DNA of 55,158 nucleotides from Candidatus Accumulibacter contiguus (GTDB lineage Bacteria; Pseudomonadota; Gammaproteobacteria; Burkholderiales; Rhodocyclaceae), in assembly GCF_012940005.1 (NCBI RefSeq), contig NZ_SPMX01000041.1, positions 1-55,158 of the forward strand, given 5' to 3'. A program made the translations under genes and the position numbers. The number at the start of each line of letters is the position of its first letter. Positions within the stretch are counted from its first letter, which is position 1. The notes beneath the pieces were generated by a model. The model saw nothing but the letters and a program-made list of their open reading frames with translations. It was not told the origin of the DNA and ran no database searches. Positions 1 to 9,761 of the stretch are shown piece after piece.

Positions 1-387
1 CCTCCGGTCGATCTCACGCCTCGCTTCCGCGACCGCTTGGACGCCTTCCGTCGGCTATGCGAAGAGCACCGGGATTCGGCTCATGAGAAAACCCGTGCGC
101 TGGCGCGCGAATTTCTCTACGACTGGGAGGCGGTCTGGATCGTCGTCGCCCATCCCTATCTGCCGTTCACCAACAACGAGGCCGAACGGGCCTTGCGGCA
201 CTGGGTCATCGCCCGGCTCATCAGCCAAGGCACCCGTACCGAGCAGGGTACCCGTGCCTTTGCCCTGTTGGCCAGTGTCATCGACACCTGCCGGCGTCGC
301 CACATCTTGCCCTGGCCCTACCTGGCCAAGGTGGTCGCCGAGCGGCGTAAAGGCAACGCAGCGCCCCTGCTACCGGCTGCTGCCTGA
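1..387 (+). pseudogene. IS66 family transposase, C-terminal fragment
   Basis: The frame is open from the first base of the window, so the gene begins outside it. The residues match the C-terminal part of IS66 TnpC transposases: the FTNNEAERALRHWVIARLIS block, then the GTRTEQGTRAFALLASVIDTC block and an LPWPYLAKV ending. It ends at a clean stop after LLPAAA. Only about 128 residues are visible, so I cannot tell whether the element is complete upstream. A second, broken IS66 relic lies near 29 kb. The family call is sure; activity cannot be judged. Confidence 0.85.
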
Positions 388-812
388 TTTTTGGTAGTGG
401 TCGTCGGGGGGGCTAAACGGTTACACCGCGGAAATCTGGCGGAGAAAAGCGCAGGTCAACATGGCTGTAAGCGCGGAAATGCCGCGCTTACAGCCATGCC
501 CCAGCGTATCCGTCCCTCCGCCGCGTCAAGGGTATGCTGCGCCGGGCTGTCGCCCGCCCTTGACCCGGCTCCAGGAACGCAATTTGCGTGCCCGAGTTTT
601 TGGCGACGCCAGATTTCCGCGGTTTTTGGCCGCCATTGACATTGACCAACGCGCCGTCGTACTCCAACCAGTTCCTCCACGATATCGCTGCTTGAGGCCC
701 ACCTCGCCAGTCTCCCGGTTACCTCGCATTGCCATGCCAGCCTTCTCAGATGCCACGCCCTGCCGCACCCGCGGGTCATTACTATACGAACGCCTATTGC
801 ACCAACACTACC
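388..812. other. Non-coding flank of IS66 with a perfect hairpin
   Basis: No convincing gene is seen here. The stretch separates the IS66 tail from the flippase remnant. It contains the 16-bp inverted repeat at 461 to 497 and GC-rich sequence that drops abruptly into AT-rich DNA near 770. The open frames across it have no recognisable domain and overlap on both strands. Confidence 0.5.
461..497. repeat. Perfect 16-bp inverted repeat
   Basis: Arms 461-476 and 482-497 are exact reverse complements (ATGGCTGTAAGCGCGG on the left), separated by a 5-nt loop. It lies about 75 bases past the IS66 transposase stop. No T-run follows on either strand, so it is not a textbook intrinsic terminator. A REP-like element is possible. 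Confidence 0.8.
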
Positions 813-2056
813 ATGATATTATTACGAAACATTTTTGGTTATGGCATACTAATTCTTCTGCAGAAGGCCAGCATATTTTTGTTGATGCCATTTGTTATCG
901 CGTCGCTGAGCGTTGAAGATTTTGGCAAGGCTAGCCAAGTTTTTATATATTGGCAACTTGTGTATATTGTTTGTGATATTCGGCACCGATGAGGCTCTAG
1001 CCAAAAGAGCATCTCATTCAAAGGCGGACTATGGCTCCCTTCTGACAAATGGATATGTGCTTCTATTGTTGGCATCTTCAATATTTGTCCTGTTTAGCTA
1101 CTTCCTTTCAGACTTACTATATAACTACTTCACAACTAATTTAAGGCCGCGCGATAGGTACATTTCCATAATAACTGTAGCAATTTCGCCAATCGTCATT
1201 TCTGCGCTCAAGATTCTTAGAGTTACCGGAGAGTATCCTGCATTTGCGCGTTTTGACAATTATTCAGGTTGCTGTCCAAGCTGCGTCGATAATGACGTTC
1301 GTTGTATGGATCGACGGCGGTATGACCGGATATTTGGCGTCATACTTGTTGGCTCTCGCAGCCGCGCTCCTATACGTCCTTGCCGTGCACCGCACACATA
1401 TAAATCTGAATTTCGTTTCAAGAAAAAGTATCATTGATCTATTGTCGTATGGCGCCAAGATTGCACCGCACACTATCGCAAGTTGGGGGTTATACGGTTT
1501 TACGTTGGTATTCATAGGGAAACAGCTTGGCGCAGAGTCGGCGGCAATGCTGGCCGCTAGTAACTACATCCCATATATGGCTAACGTTGTTTCGTACGCC
1601 CTTTTGTATTCATTTCAAGAATCGTTATACAAGAAATTAGGCTGCAAGATGCAAATAAGGACTCTGTTGCCGTTTTTTCTTTGGTTATGTGGCCGCTTTC
1701 TTCTTGATAGTTATCATAATGTACGCTATGTCAGCAAAAAATCTTCAGTATAATCTTCGATAGCAGGTACGCGTTAAATGATAAGTTGATATTACTACTA
1801 TTTGCTGCCGTATTTTGCCAGTTTTGCGACTCAATGTTCCAGTATGTGCTATACTACATGGAACGCGCAACCCAATATACGGCGGTATCTACAGTTGCCG
1901 CCGTAGTTTTTTAATGTGGTAGGGCTAGTTTTGGCTGCTAGAACCCTGTCAATAGAATATATGGTTGGGGTGTATGCGCTTTCACAGTTCCTGCTCTTAT
2001 GCATTCGGACAATGCTAGGTATCGGGTTTTATATGAGGTTTCAAAGTGAAATCTGA
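813..2056 (+). pseudogene. Polysaccharide flippase (Wzx-like), multiply frameshifted
   Basis: The product would be a multi-spanning membrane protein exporting lipid-linked glycan units. The start at 813 gives MILLRNIFGYGILILLQKAS, typical of Wzx/MATE-type exporters. Hydrophobic segments then continue in different frames: an FGTDEALAKRASHSKADYG section, a TIIQVAVQAASIMTFVVWI section, then LILLLFAAVFCQFCDSMFQY and VVFNVVGLVLAARTLSIEYM. At least five frame changes are needed to read through, near 970, 1250, 1700, 1760 and in the T6 run at 1907-1912. The composition is far more AT-rich than the flanking DNA, suggesting import from elsewhere. The class is fairly sure; function is presumably lost unless the indels are assembly errors. 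Confidence 0.7.
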
Positions 2057-3215
2057 TTTTGCGTGGTATTATCGTACCGCCGAAGCCCTCGGCCGGGGCT
2101 TGGGTGGTCTCAGTGTCGATCTAAGCGACTATAAAAAGGCAGCGGTTAATTTCTATGTGCTAAAATGCAGGTCCCACCATGAAAGGGTCGATGCCGATGT
2201 TCCAATTGCCGCAGCAGATCTGGAACGAGAGCTCAAGAATCGGAAGCTTTCGCATCGAGAGATAGTTAGGGCCATTGCGAAATACTGTGCTCACCGGCTT
2301 TTTTATACTGCTTGGCGCTAAACACGCAAATGAATATCGGTACGTAGTTAAGACCTATGTTGAGGTGGAGTACGAATCTTTTCATGCGTTAAGAAAGGAC
2401 GAACGGCACCTGGTGCTGATATTCCCTTTTCCGTTGTCCATGAAGAGGCAATTGCGATATATTTATGGGTTGCTTACCGATAACGATCCGTCAAGGGATA
2501 TAGAATTCTGCGGCAATCCATACAGCTTAAGGAGATTGGCGACGATCATTGTCCGACGTCGTAAATACGATGAGTTCGCTTTTTGAACTAGATGCCGCGA
2601 TTAAGCTTAACAAGTATTTGCAAAATCTCCATTTTGAGGTACTCTTGAACATGGACGACGTCGATCCTCTTAGCATGATTGTGAACAGAGTTAATTGCTG
2701 CAAGAAAACTGTTGTGACTTATTTGCATGGCATTGGAACGTACTCTCCATTTATTTTTACGGACGAGTTAAAGGTGTTTGATCAACGTCAGGCTGATTAT
2801 TATTCCTCGCTAAATGACATTAAGAAGATTGAGATTTACGACTTCGCTACAAAACGGAACAGCGACAACGCTCAGAGTCAGGTAACACCGAAAGCGGTCA
2901 TTTTTTTATTCGCAACTTACGAAGTCCAGCGCCATAATTGCTCCCGTAGAAAAGCGGGTTTTACAGGCGCTCGCCAGAATATGCCAAGCTAGCGGTGTGC
3001 GCTTGTTTTACAGGCAGCACCCAAACAATACTAGAAGCTTGCCTTTGTATGTTAAGGAAAGTCATGCTGTCAAATGGGACCATAGTAATGGTTGGGAACC
3101 AGCAGAATCGTTGGGTTTGAGCCTTTATTCGACGGCGTATTATACGTCGAGAGAGGCCGTCTCGGCGCTAATAGATGTGCCTGAAATTCCAATTAGGTTG
3201 CTTTTTTTCGGATGA
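2046..3215 (+). pseudogene. Unrecognised surface-glycan gene, frameshifted
   Basis: Reading starts in the end of the flippase (GTG at 2046) and runs through four frames. The pieces include KSDFAWYYRTAEALGRG, RHLVLIFPFPLSMKRQLRYI, VTYLHGIGTYSPFIFTDELK, and QALARICQASGVRLFYRQHP before the stop at 3215. About 390 residues would result if repaired. The mix resembles bacterial sialyltransferase-like or capsule glycosyltransferases (a YRQHP-type motif late in the protein), but I do not recognise the family with confidence. It shares the low GC and the indel pattern of its neighbours. Confidence 0.45.
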
Positions 3216-3265
3216 GTGTAAGGTTGTAAAGGAAGACAATTTGTCACAGCTATTTGGGGTAAGAG

Positions 3266-3881
3266 ATGGTTAGACGCTTATTTGCAAGGCTCTTTAAGAA
3301 GGCTCGTTTGCATTCAGTACAGGATTGCTGCATCCACAGCACCTCTCGAATTCAGTCGGGAAGCAACCTTTGTAACGTGGTGATGAACAAGCATTCGTAT
3401 TGTGGCTACGATTGCGAGATAAGCAATTGTGATATTGGCGCTTTTGTTTCGATAGCTAACTTTGTTAGTATCGGGGGCGGTGAGCATCCAGTAGACTGGG
3501 TGTCTACGTCTCCTGCATTTTACGAAGGTCAGCGCAGCATTCCGGCTCAGTTTGCAAACCACAAGAGGAGCTCCCCAAAAAAAAACGATAATAGGTAGCG
3601 ACGTGTGGATTGGCTATGGAGCGCATATAAGGCAAGGTGTAAGAATTGGAAATGGGGCAGTGGTTGGAATGGGTAGTGTAGTAACAAAGGATGTCGAATG
3701 CTATGAAATCGTCGCGGGCGTACCAGCTCGACATGTGCGATTTAGGTTTGCAGAAGAGGTTCGGGAACAACTCAATATGACGAGGTGGTGGGACTATCCG
3801 GACGAAACGATCGCGGAACTTGGTGGGCTATTTGACGATCCACTGGCGCTACTTATGGCTTGTTCCAAGAGTGGTGAGTGA
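3266..3881 (+). pseudogene. CatB-related O-acetyltransferase, one frameshift
   Basis: This is a left-handed beta-helix acetyltransferase of the xenobiotic/CatB type, likely to O-acetylate a cell-surface sugar using acetyl-CoA. Hexapeptide-type repeats (CEISNCDIGAFVSIANFVSI) and a GGGEHP segment carrying the expected histidine precede the break. TIIGSDVWIGYGAHIRQGV and NGAVVGMGSVVTKDV follow in another frame, with the VAGVPARHVRFRF ending of the family. The break lies in a run of nine A at 3577-3585; eight A would join the halves. Repaired length is about 205 residues, normal for the family. Confidence 0.75.
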
Positions 3882-4001
3882 GAATTTATATCGACGCAGA
3901 TGCTTGGAATAATTGCGCAATGTTCCTAATCTATTAGAACAGCTAGTAGTGTACCAATGCCTTTCTTTGACTGCTTTGACTAACCGGCATCGGAGTGAGT
4001 T

Positions 4002-4822
4002 ATGGTTAAGGTTGCCATACGAGATGATGACACTAATTTTTTTTACAGACGTAGACTCCTTCTGTAAGGCATATAAGGGACTTGAAAGCATTCCAATTTC
4101 AGTGGGTGTTGTGCCCTGGGTGAGCGGCTACAACGGGGATTGTCCCGAGTCATCTGGTATCGATTCGGGGAGTTACTATGACGTAGCCGACAACAAAGAC
4201 TTGGTATCTTTTCTATCCAGCGGCATTAATACTGGACGTATTGAAGTACTGCTGCATGGCGTCACTCACGAGTACCGCTTCGACGACGGACGTAGACTAG
4301 CTGAAATGCAGTGGCGTGAGCTCCAAAGCACCTTGCCCAACAAACTGCTAGAAGCGCGACAGCACCTTCAGCGGCTGACGAACTCGGATATTTCTTGGTT
4401 TGTCCCGCCAAGCAATATAATTTATAAAAACGGCATTAAGGCGGTGATATCGGCAGGAATGAATTTGTCAGGCATCATCGGTTTAAGAATTGATCGTGAG
4501 TTAAATAGGCAGTGTGTGGTCAACTACTTACTTCGGTGGCTATATCGCGGAATCTATGGGTACCCTTACCCCGCTGTCTTGGAGTATGCTAAACATAACG
4601 AGCTCAATGCGTGTCGGATGGCGTCGTATGAGTATCTAAAGGGGATGTTTGATCTGTGTAAGAAATACACGCATCCGATGGTGGTGAATACTCACTACTG
4701 GGACCTCCGTGACAATGGGACTAAGCGCGATATGCTGGCGCGTTTTTGTTGACTATGCGGCTGGTGACAATGCAGATTTTGTTCTGATGAGCGATATCGT
4801 GCCGAGAAAGCGCAATGAGTAA
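4002..4822 (+). pseudogene. DUF2334-like polysaccharide deacetylase, two frameshifts
   Basis: From ATG 4002 the protein opens with MVKVAIRDDDTNFF, the Asp-rich start of DUF2334/NodB-fold deacetylases. It then leaves frame in the T8 run at 4037-4044. The main part carries ISVGVVPWVSGY, the metal-site-like EVLLHGVTHEYRFDD (H-G-x-T-H) and WFVPPSN. The last about 25 residues (VDYAAGDNADFVLMSDIVPR) lie past a T5 run at 4743-4747 and end at 4822. Removing one T from each run restores one protein of about 272 residues. It would deacetylate or hydrolyse a surface glycan. It belongs with the preceding decayed glycan genes. Confidence 0.65.
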
Positions 4823-5238
4823 TGCTGGAGCGGGCGGCGATGTTATTTTGATTAATTCTGGAATCTAGTAGTTATTATCCTTCGATAGAGCTGCAAACTA
4901 TGCGTGAATGGTTATGATTCTCCTACAACTCTTGACGGGAATGATCACCGCCGGGAAAGCGAAGCGGGCTGCCTTGGTCTCGAGGGCCGATGAGCGGGCG
5001 ATGTTGACGAATTGCGCGACCGAGAGCGGCGTCGGTACGCGAGGTGGAGCGTGCCAAGGTGCTACTGGGCTACGCCAACCGCGGCTTGCGCTAGAACCAA
5101 GTGCAAGCTGCGCGCGGCGACTCCACGATTTCCTGGCTATGACAACTCTTCCTTGTATTTCTTTCAAAATCTTTTTTCGCGTCGCTGGAGCACCTCCGGC
5201 CGCTGTGGGCGACCGCGAGTGTATAGACCTGACATAAT
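4823..5238. other. Intergenic, composition switch
   Basis: I see no supportable gene. The first 80 bases are AT-rich like the cluster to the left, then GC rises sharply near 4930. This marks the join between the AT-rich decayed glycan genes and the high-GC glycan genes to the right. Short overlapping open frames here show no family match. Confidence 0.4.
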
Positions 5239-5281
5239 ATGAAACAGATTCTCCAAAATCTCAAGAGCGGTAGTAACTGAA

Positions 5282-7369
5282 GTGGCGGAGGTACCTTCTC
5301 CGCGCGCGAGCAACAGTCAGTTGTTGATCCGCACGAGCCGTTCTCTGATCTCCGCCGGCACGGAGCGGATGATGGTCGATTTCGGTAAGGGGAATCCTAT
5401 CGAAAAGGCCCGCCAGCAGCCGGATAAGGTGCGCATGGTGCTGGACAAAGTCAAGACAGACGGGCTGATGCCGACGCTGGATGCCGTGCGCAACAAACTG
5501 GAGCAGCCATTGCCGCTGGGGTATTGCAATGTAGGCGAGGTGGTGGAGGTCGGCAAGGGCGCTGCAGGCTTTGCCATCGGGGATCGGGTCGCGTCCAATG
5601 GCAAGCACGCCGAGGTGGTGAGCGTGCCGCTGAATTTGTGCGCACGGATACCGGATGCCGTGACCGACGAGGCGGCGGCGTTTACAGTGCTTGGCGCGAT
5701 TGCCTTGCAGGGCATTCGGCTGGTTCAGCCGACCCTCGGTGAGGTGGTGGTGGTGACGGGTCTGGGCTTGATCGGGCAGATTGCGGTGCAGTTGTTGCGG
5801 GCCAACGGCTGCCGGGTCCTGGGGATTGATTTTGATCCGGGGAGACTGGCGTTGGCCAGGTCATTCGGTGCGGAGGTCGTGAACCTCGGTGCCGCGGAAG
5901 ATGTGGTGCAGGCTGCCGAGCGGTTTTCACGTGGGCGCGGGGTCGATGCAGTCTTGGTGACGGCGGCCACCAAGAGCAGCGAGCCGATTCATCAGGCGGC
6001 TCTGATGTGCCGCAAGCGTGGGCGCATCGTGCTGGTGGGAGTCACCGGACTTGAGTTGTCCCGCGACGACTTCTTCAAGAAGGAGTTGACCTTCCAGGTA
6101 TCTGCTTCTTATGGCCCCGGCCGCTATGACCCGAACTACGAGGAGAAGGGGCAGGACTACCCGGTTGGCTTTGTGCGCTGGACCGAGCAGCGAAACTTCG
6201 AGGCGGTGCTGGACATGCTGGCCGACGGCCGGTTGGATGTGCAGCCGCTGATCTCGCACCGTTTCAAGCTGGATCAGACTGAAGCGGCGTACGCGGTGGT
6301 GGGCGGCAGCGAACCGTCGATGGGCATCTTGCTGGAATATCCGACGCGTATGGAGAAGCCTGACGCGGTGATGCGGGAATCGACCGTTCGTCTGGTGTCC
6401 GAGAGGTCGCTGACGGGGACAGGTAAGCAGCCGGCTGTGTCGTTTGTCGGTTCCGGAAACTACGCCACCGGGGTATTGATCCCGGCCTTCAAGGAAGCGG
6501 GAGCTTTTCTGGCTTCGGTAGCCTCCAGCACCGGGGTAAGTGGGGTGCATGCCGCCAGGAAGTATGGTTTTGCCGAGACCACCACGGATACGGCCAGCGT
6601 GTTTGCTGACCCGAAAGTGGATGCCCTGGTGATCACCACCCGACACAACAGCCACGCGGGGTTCGTGCTGCAGGCGCTGGCCGCGGGCAAGCAGGTCTTT
6701 GTTGAAAAGCCGATGTGCCTGACCTTGGAAGAGCTAGATGAGATCGAGGCGACGCATGCGCGGCTGGAAAATCAGGGCAGGGCGCCGTTGGTCATGGTCG
6801 GCTTCAACCGCCGTTTTGCGCCGCACGTGCAGAAGATGAAGTCGCTGCTGGCCGGGGTTAGCGGACCGAAGTCGCTGGTGATGACGGTAAATGCCGGCGC
6901 AATTCCCGCAGATCACTGGACGCAGGATAGTGAAATCGGTGGCGGACGCATCATAGGTGAGGCGTGTCATTTCATTGATCTGCTGCGTTTTCTGGTGGGG
7001 AGCTCGATCGTTGCATATTCCCGGTTAGCGATGGATTCGCCCAATGGCGATACCGTCACACTGCAGCTTCGGTTTGCTGATGGTTCCATCGGCACCGTGC
7101 ATTACTTCGCCAATGGTTGTAAGGCCTTCCCGAAAGAGCGCCTGGAGGTGTTTGCCGCCGGAAGGGTGTTACAGATGGATAACTTCCGGAGGCTGAAGGG
7201 CTATGTGTGGCCGGGCTTCAAGGATATGAATCTGTGGCACCAGGACAAGGGCCAGAAAGCCTGCGCTGCGGCGTTTGTGAAAGCAATTTCTGAGGGCGGA
7301 TTGGCGCCCATCCCGTTCTCTGAAATTATCGAGTCAAGTCGGGTTTCCATCGAACTTGCTGGTTGCTGA
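5282..7369 (+). CDS. Two-domain oxidoreductase: zinc-type dehydrogenase fused to Gfo/Idh/MocA
   Basis: The N-terminal about 350 residues are a medium-chain (alcohol-type) dehydrogenase. It has a glycine-rich NAD site VVVTGLGLIGQIAVQLL and the family segment LISAGTERMMVDFGKG. The C-terminal half is a Gfo/Idh/MocA NAD(P)-sugar oxidoreductase with FVGSGNYATGVLIPAF, the EKP motif (VFVEKPMCLTLEEL) and a GGGRIIGEACHFIDLLRF segment. Such fusions sit in capsule/exopolysaccharide clusters next to heparinase-like proteins, as here. The natural start is probably ATG 5239 (MKQILQNLKSG), where an extra A in AA 5275-5276 breaks the frame. The annotated start therefore omits about 14 residues unless the indel is an error. 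Confidence 0.85.
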   Translation: MAEVPSPRASNSQLLIRTSRSLISAGTERMMVDFGKGNPIEKARQQPDKVRMVLDKVKTDGLMPTLDAVRNKLEQPLPLGYCNVGEVVEVGKGAAGFAIGDRVASNGKHAEVVSVPLNLCARIPDAVTDEAAAFTVLGAIALQGIRLVQPTLGEVVVVTGLGLIGQIAVQLLRANGCRVLGIDFDPGRLALARSFGAEVVNLGAAEDVVQAAERFSRGRGVDAVLVTAATKSSEPIHQAALMCRKRGRIVLVGVTGLELSRDDFFKKELTFQVSASYGPGRYDPNYEEKGQDYPVGFVRWTEQRNFEAVLDMLADGRLDVQPLISHRFKLDQTEAAYAVVGGSEPSMGILLEYPTRMEKPDAVMRESTVRLVSERSLTGTGKQPAVSFVGSGNYATGVLIPAFKEAGAFLASVASSTGVSGVHAARKYGFAETTTDTASVFADPKVDALVITTRHNSHAGFVLQALAAGKQVFVEKPMCLTLEELDEIEATHARLENQGRAPLVMVGFNRRFAPHVQKMKSLLAGVSGPKSLVMTVNAGAIPADHWTQDSEIGGGRIIGEACHFIDLLRFLVGSSIVAYSRLAMDSPNGDTVTLQLRFADGSIGTVHYFANGCKAFPKERLEVFAAGRVLQMDNFRRLKGYVWPGFKDMNLWHQDKGQKACAAAFVKAISEGGLAPIPFSEIIESSRVSIELAGC

Positions 7370-7378
7370 GGAATTATC

Positions 7379-8095
7379 ATGGGGAGCGTGGTAGAGTGGA
7401 TCGACAGTAGCTGGTATTCGGCTTATGCGAAGAACTGGGATGACGCTATGTTCCGCGAGCGGATCATAGCCCACATCAAACCGGATTCGGTCGTCTTGGA
7501 TCTTGGTGCAGGGGCGGGCATCGTTGCGCAGATGAATTTCAAGGGTTTGGCACAAAAGGTCTGTGGTGTGGATTTGGATCCACGGGTGGTGGATAACCCC
7601 ATGCTGCATGAAGGACGGGTTTCTGATGCTCGTGGAATTCCCTACGAGGACGAGGTGTTCGACGTGGTGTTTTCCGACAATGTATTCGAGCATCTCGATG
7701 ACCCATTGTCGGTTTACAAGGAGGTTTCGCGTGTATTGAAGCCAGGCGGTGTGCTCTTGTTCAAAACCCCGAACAAATGGCATTACATGCCGACCATCGC
7801 ACGCCTGACACCGCACGGTTTTCATCAATTTGTGAACAGGCTACGTGGGCGCGCCGAGGCGGATACGTTTCCAACGCGATATCGCACCAATACGAAAGGC
7901 GACGTGTCGCGGCTTGCTGCCGAAGCCGGCTTCACCGTTGAACGCATTGAGCGTATCGAAGGTCGGCCTGAATACTTGCGCATGACTTGGCCTACTTACT
8001 TGGCTGGTGCTCTGTATGAGCGCCTTGTGAATTCGACAAGCCTCTTGGCACCGTTCCGGATTTTGCTGGTCGGTACTTTACGCAAGATGGTTTAG
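7379..8095 (+). CDS. Class I SAM-dependent methyltransferase
   Basis: The 238-residue protein has motif I VLDLGAGAGIVAQ near residues 38-50, an acidic ribose-binding segment VCGVDLDPRVV, motif IV-like VVFSDNVFEHLDDP and a motif V region VLKPGGVLLFKTPNKWHY. This is the Methyltransf_11 type found in glycan clusters, where such enzymes methylate sugars or carrier-linked intermediates. It starts 9 bases after the oxidoreductase stop, so the two are probably co-transcribed with the lyase and glycosyltransferase downstream. The substrate cannot be read from sequence. Confidence 0.85.
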   Translation: MGSVVEWIDSSWYSAYAKNWDDAMFRERIIAHIKPDSVVLDLGAGAGIVAQMNFKGLAQKVCGVDLDPRVVDNPMLHEGRVSDARGIPYEDEVFDVVFSDNVFEHLDDPLSVYKEVSRVLKPGGVLLFKTPNKWHYMPTIARLTPHGFHQFVNRLRGRAEADTFPTRYRTNTKGDVSRLAAEAGFTVERIERIEGRPEYLRMTWPTYLAGALYERLVNSTSLLAPFRILLVGTLRKMV

Positions 8096-8127
8096 TGCCT
8101 CTGGTTTGAACTTCTCTTTTGTTGACA

Positions 8128-9760
8128 ATGAACCCGGCACGTTATTTCCATACCCTTCGTCACCTGCGCCCAGTGCAGATCACCGGCCGGCTCTGGCATC
8201 GCGTGAACCCGGCAAAGCCTGATCTGAGGGCTGCGCCCTCGCCTAGTCTGGTGGCAGGTCAGTGGGCCACTACGGTTGAACGGCCCGCTTCCATGCTGGC
8301 GGCTGATGCGTTCCGCTTTTTGGCTGTGATTGGCCAGGTGCGGAATGCTGTGGATTGGAATCATCCGGCAAGGGAAAAGCTGTGGCTCTACAATCTGCAT
8401 TACTTTGACGATCTGAATGGGGTCGCTGCGGCTGAGCGCACTGCCTGGCATCGGGCGCTGTTGGCGCGTTGGGTGGCGGAGAATCCACCGGGAGTGGGTA
8501 ACGGCTGGGAGCCCTACCCGAGTTCGTTGCGGATCGTGAACTGGATCAAGTGGTGGCTTGCAGGAAATGTGCTGGAACTGGCCTGGGTAGATAGCCTGGC
8601 CGTGCAGGCGCGCTGGCTGCGACGACATATCGAGTGGCATTTGTTGGGTAACCACCTGTTTGTGAACGCCAAGGCCCTCGTGTTTGCGGGCCTTTTTTTT
8701 TGCAGGTGACGAAGCCGCCGAATGGTTGGCGCGGGGTCTGAGAATTCTGGCTCGGGAGGTGCCGGAACAGGTGCTGCCGGACGGCGGTCATTTCGAGCTC
8801 AGCCCGATGTACCACGCGATCATTCTTGAGGACGTGCTGGATCTGTTGAACGCGGCCCACGTCTGGCCGGGGCAGGTGCCGGATGCGGTGGTTGCTCACT
8901 GGCGGGAAGTGGCGGGTCGGATGTTGTATTGGCTTCAACAGATGATTCATCCGGATGGCGGGATTTCTTTCTTCAACGATGCGGCTCTGGGTATTGCGGC
9001 AGATTTCGCGGCACTTGCTGCTTATTCAGAGCGGCTGGGTATCGTTCCAAGCGTGATGGCGACAAAGGGGCGATGCGTGCACCTTGCCGATTCCGGTTAC
9101 GTACGGCTGCAACAGGGCAATGCGGCAGCTTTGTTGGATGTGGCCCGAATTGGACCAGATTACTTGCCGGGCCATGCTCATGCCAATACGCTTTCTTTTG
9201 AGCTTTCGCTATTTGGCCAGCGCGTGGTGGTCAATTCGGGGACGTCGCAGTATGGGCTTGGCGCGGAACGTCTGCGCCAGCGCGGGACGGCTGCGCATAG
9301 CACGGTTGAAGTGGATGGCGCGGACTCCAGCGAGGTGTGGGGCGGTTTCCGTGTGGCCCAGCGGGCGAGACCTTTCGGGCTGGCGATCACGGATGAAGAC
9401 CAAGGATTGAAAGTGATCTGTGCTCACGATGGCTATCGGCGTTTGAAGGGCAAGCCAATTCACCGCCGGCGCTGGTGGCTGGCGGAACACTCTTTGCAGG
9501 TGAGCGATTACATAGAGGGTGGGTTCCGCGTGGCGGTGGCTCGCTACTATCTGCACCCCACTGTTCAGGTAACCGGGCAAGGTCAGGCAGGGCAATTCAT
9601 CTTGTCCGCTGGGCAGATTGTGAACTGGTCTGTCGCGGGCGGTGTTGCCCGAGTGGTCCCCGCTACGTGGCACCCGGAGTTCGGGGTCACCGTACCCAGT
9701 CAGTGCGTAGAAATTCAATTCGAAGGTGCTGATGTGGCGATGGATTTCTCATGGAAGTGA
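8128..9760 (+). pseudogene. Heparinase II/III family protein, one frameshift
   Basis: The start at ATG 8128 gives MNPARYFHTLRHLRPVQITG, the usual opening of these alginate-lyase-like proteins. An alpha/alpha toroid follows (WNHPAREKLWLYNLHYFDDL; GNGWEPYPSSLRIVNWIKWW; HLLGNHLFVNAKALVFAG). Frame is lost in a T9 run at 8693-8701 and resumes as FFAGDEAAEWLARGLRILAR. The C-terminal beta domain carries DYLPGHAHANTLSFELS (catalytic His region) and VVVNSGTSQYG. With eight T the protein would be about 543 residues, the family norm. It is likely to cleave or edit the exported polysaccharide. It sits between the methyltransferase and glycosyltransferase genes. Confidence 0.8.
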
Positions 9761-9761
9761 T

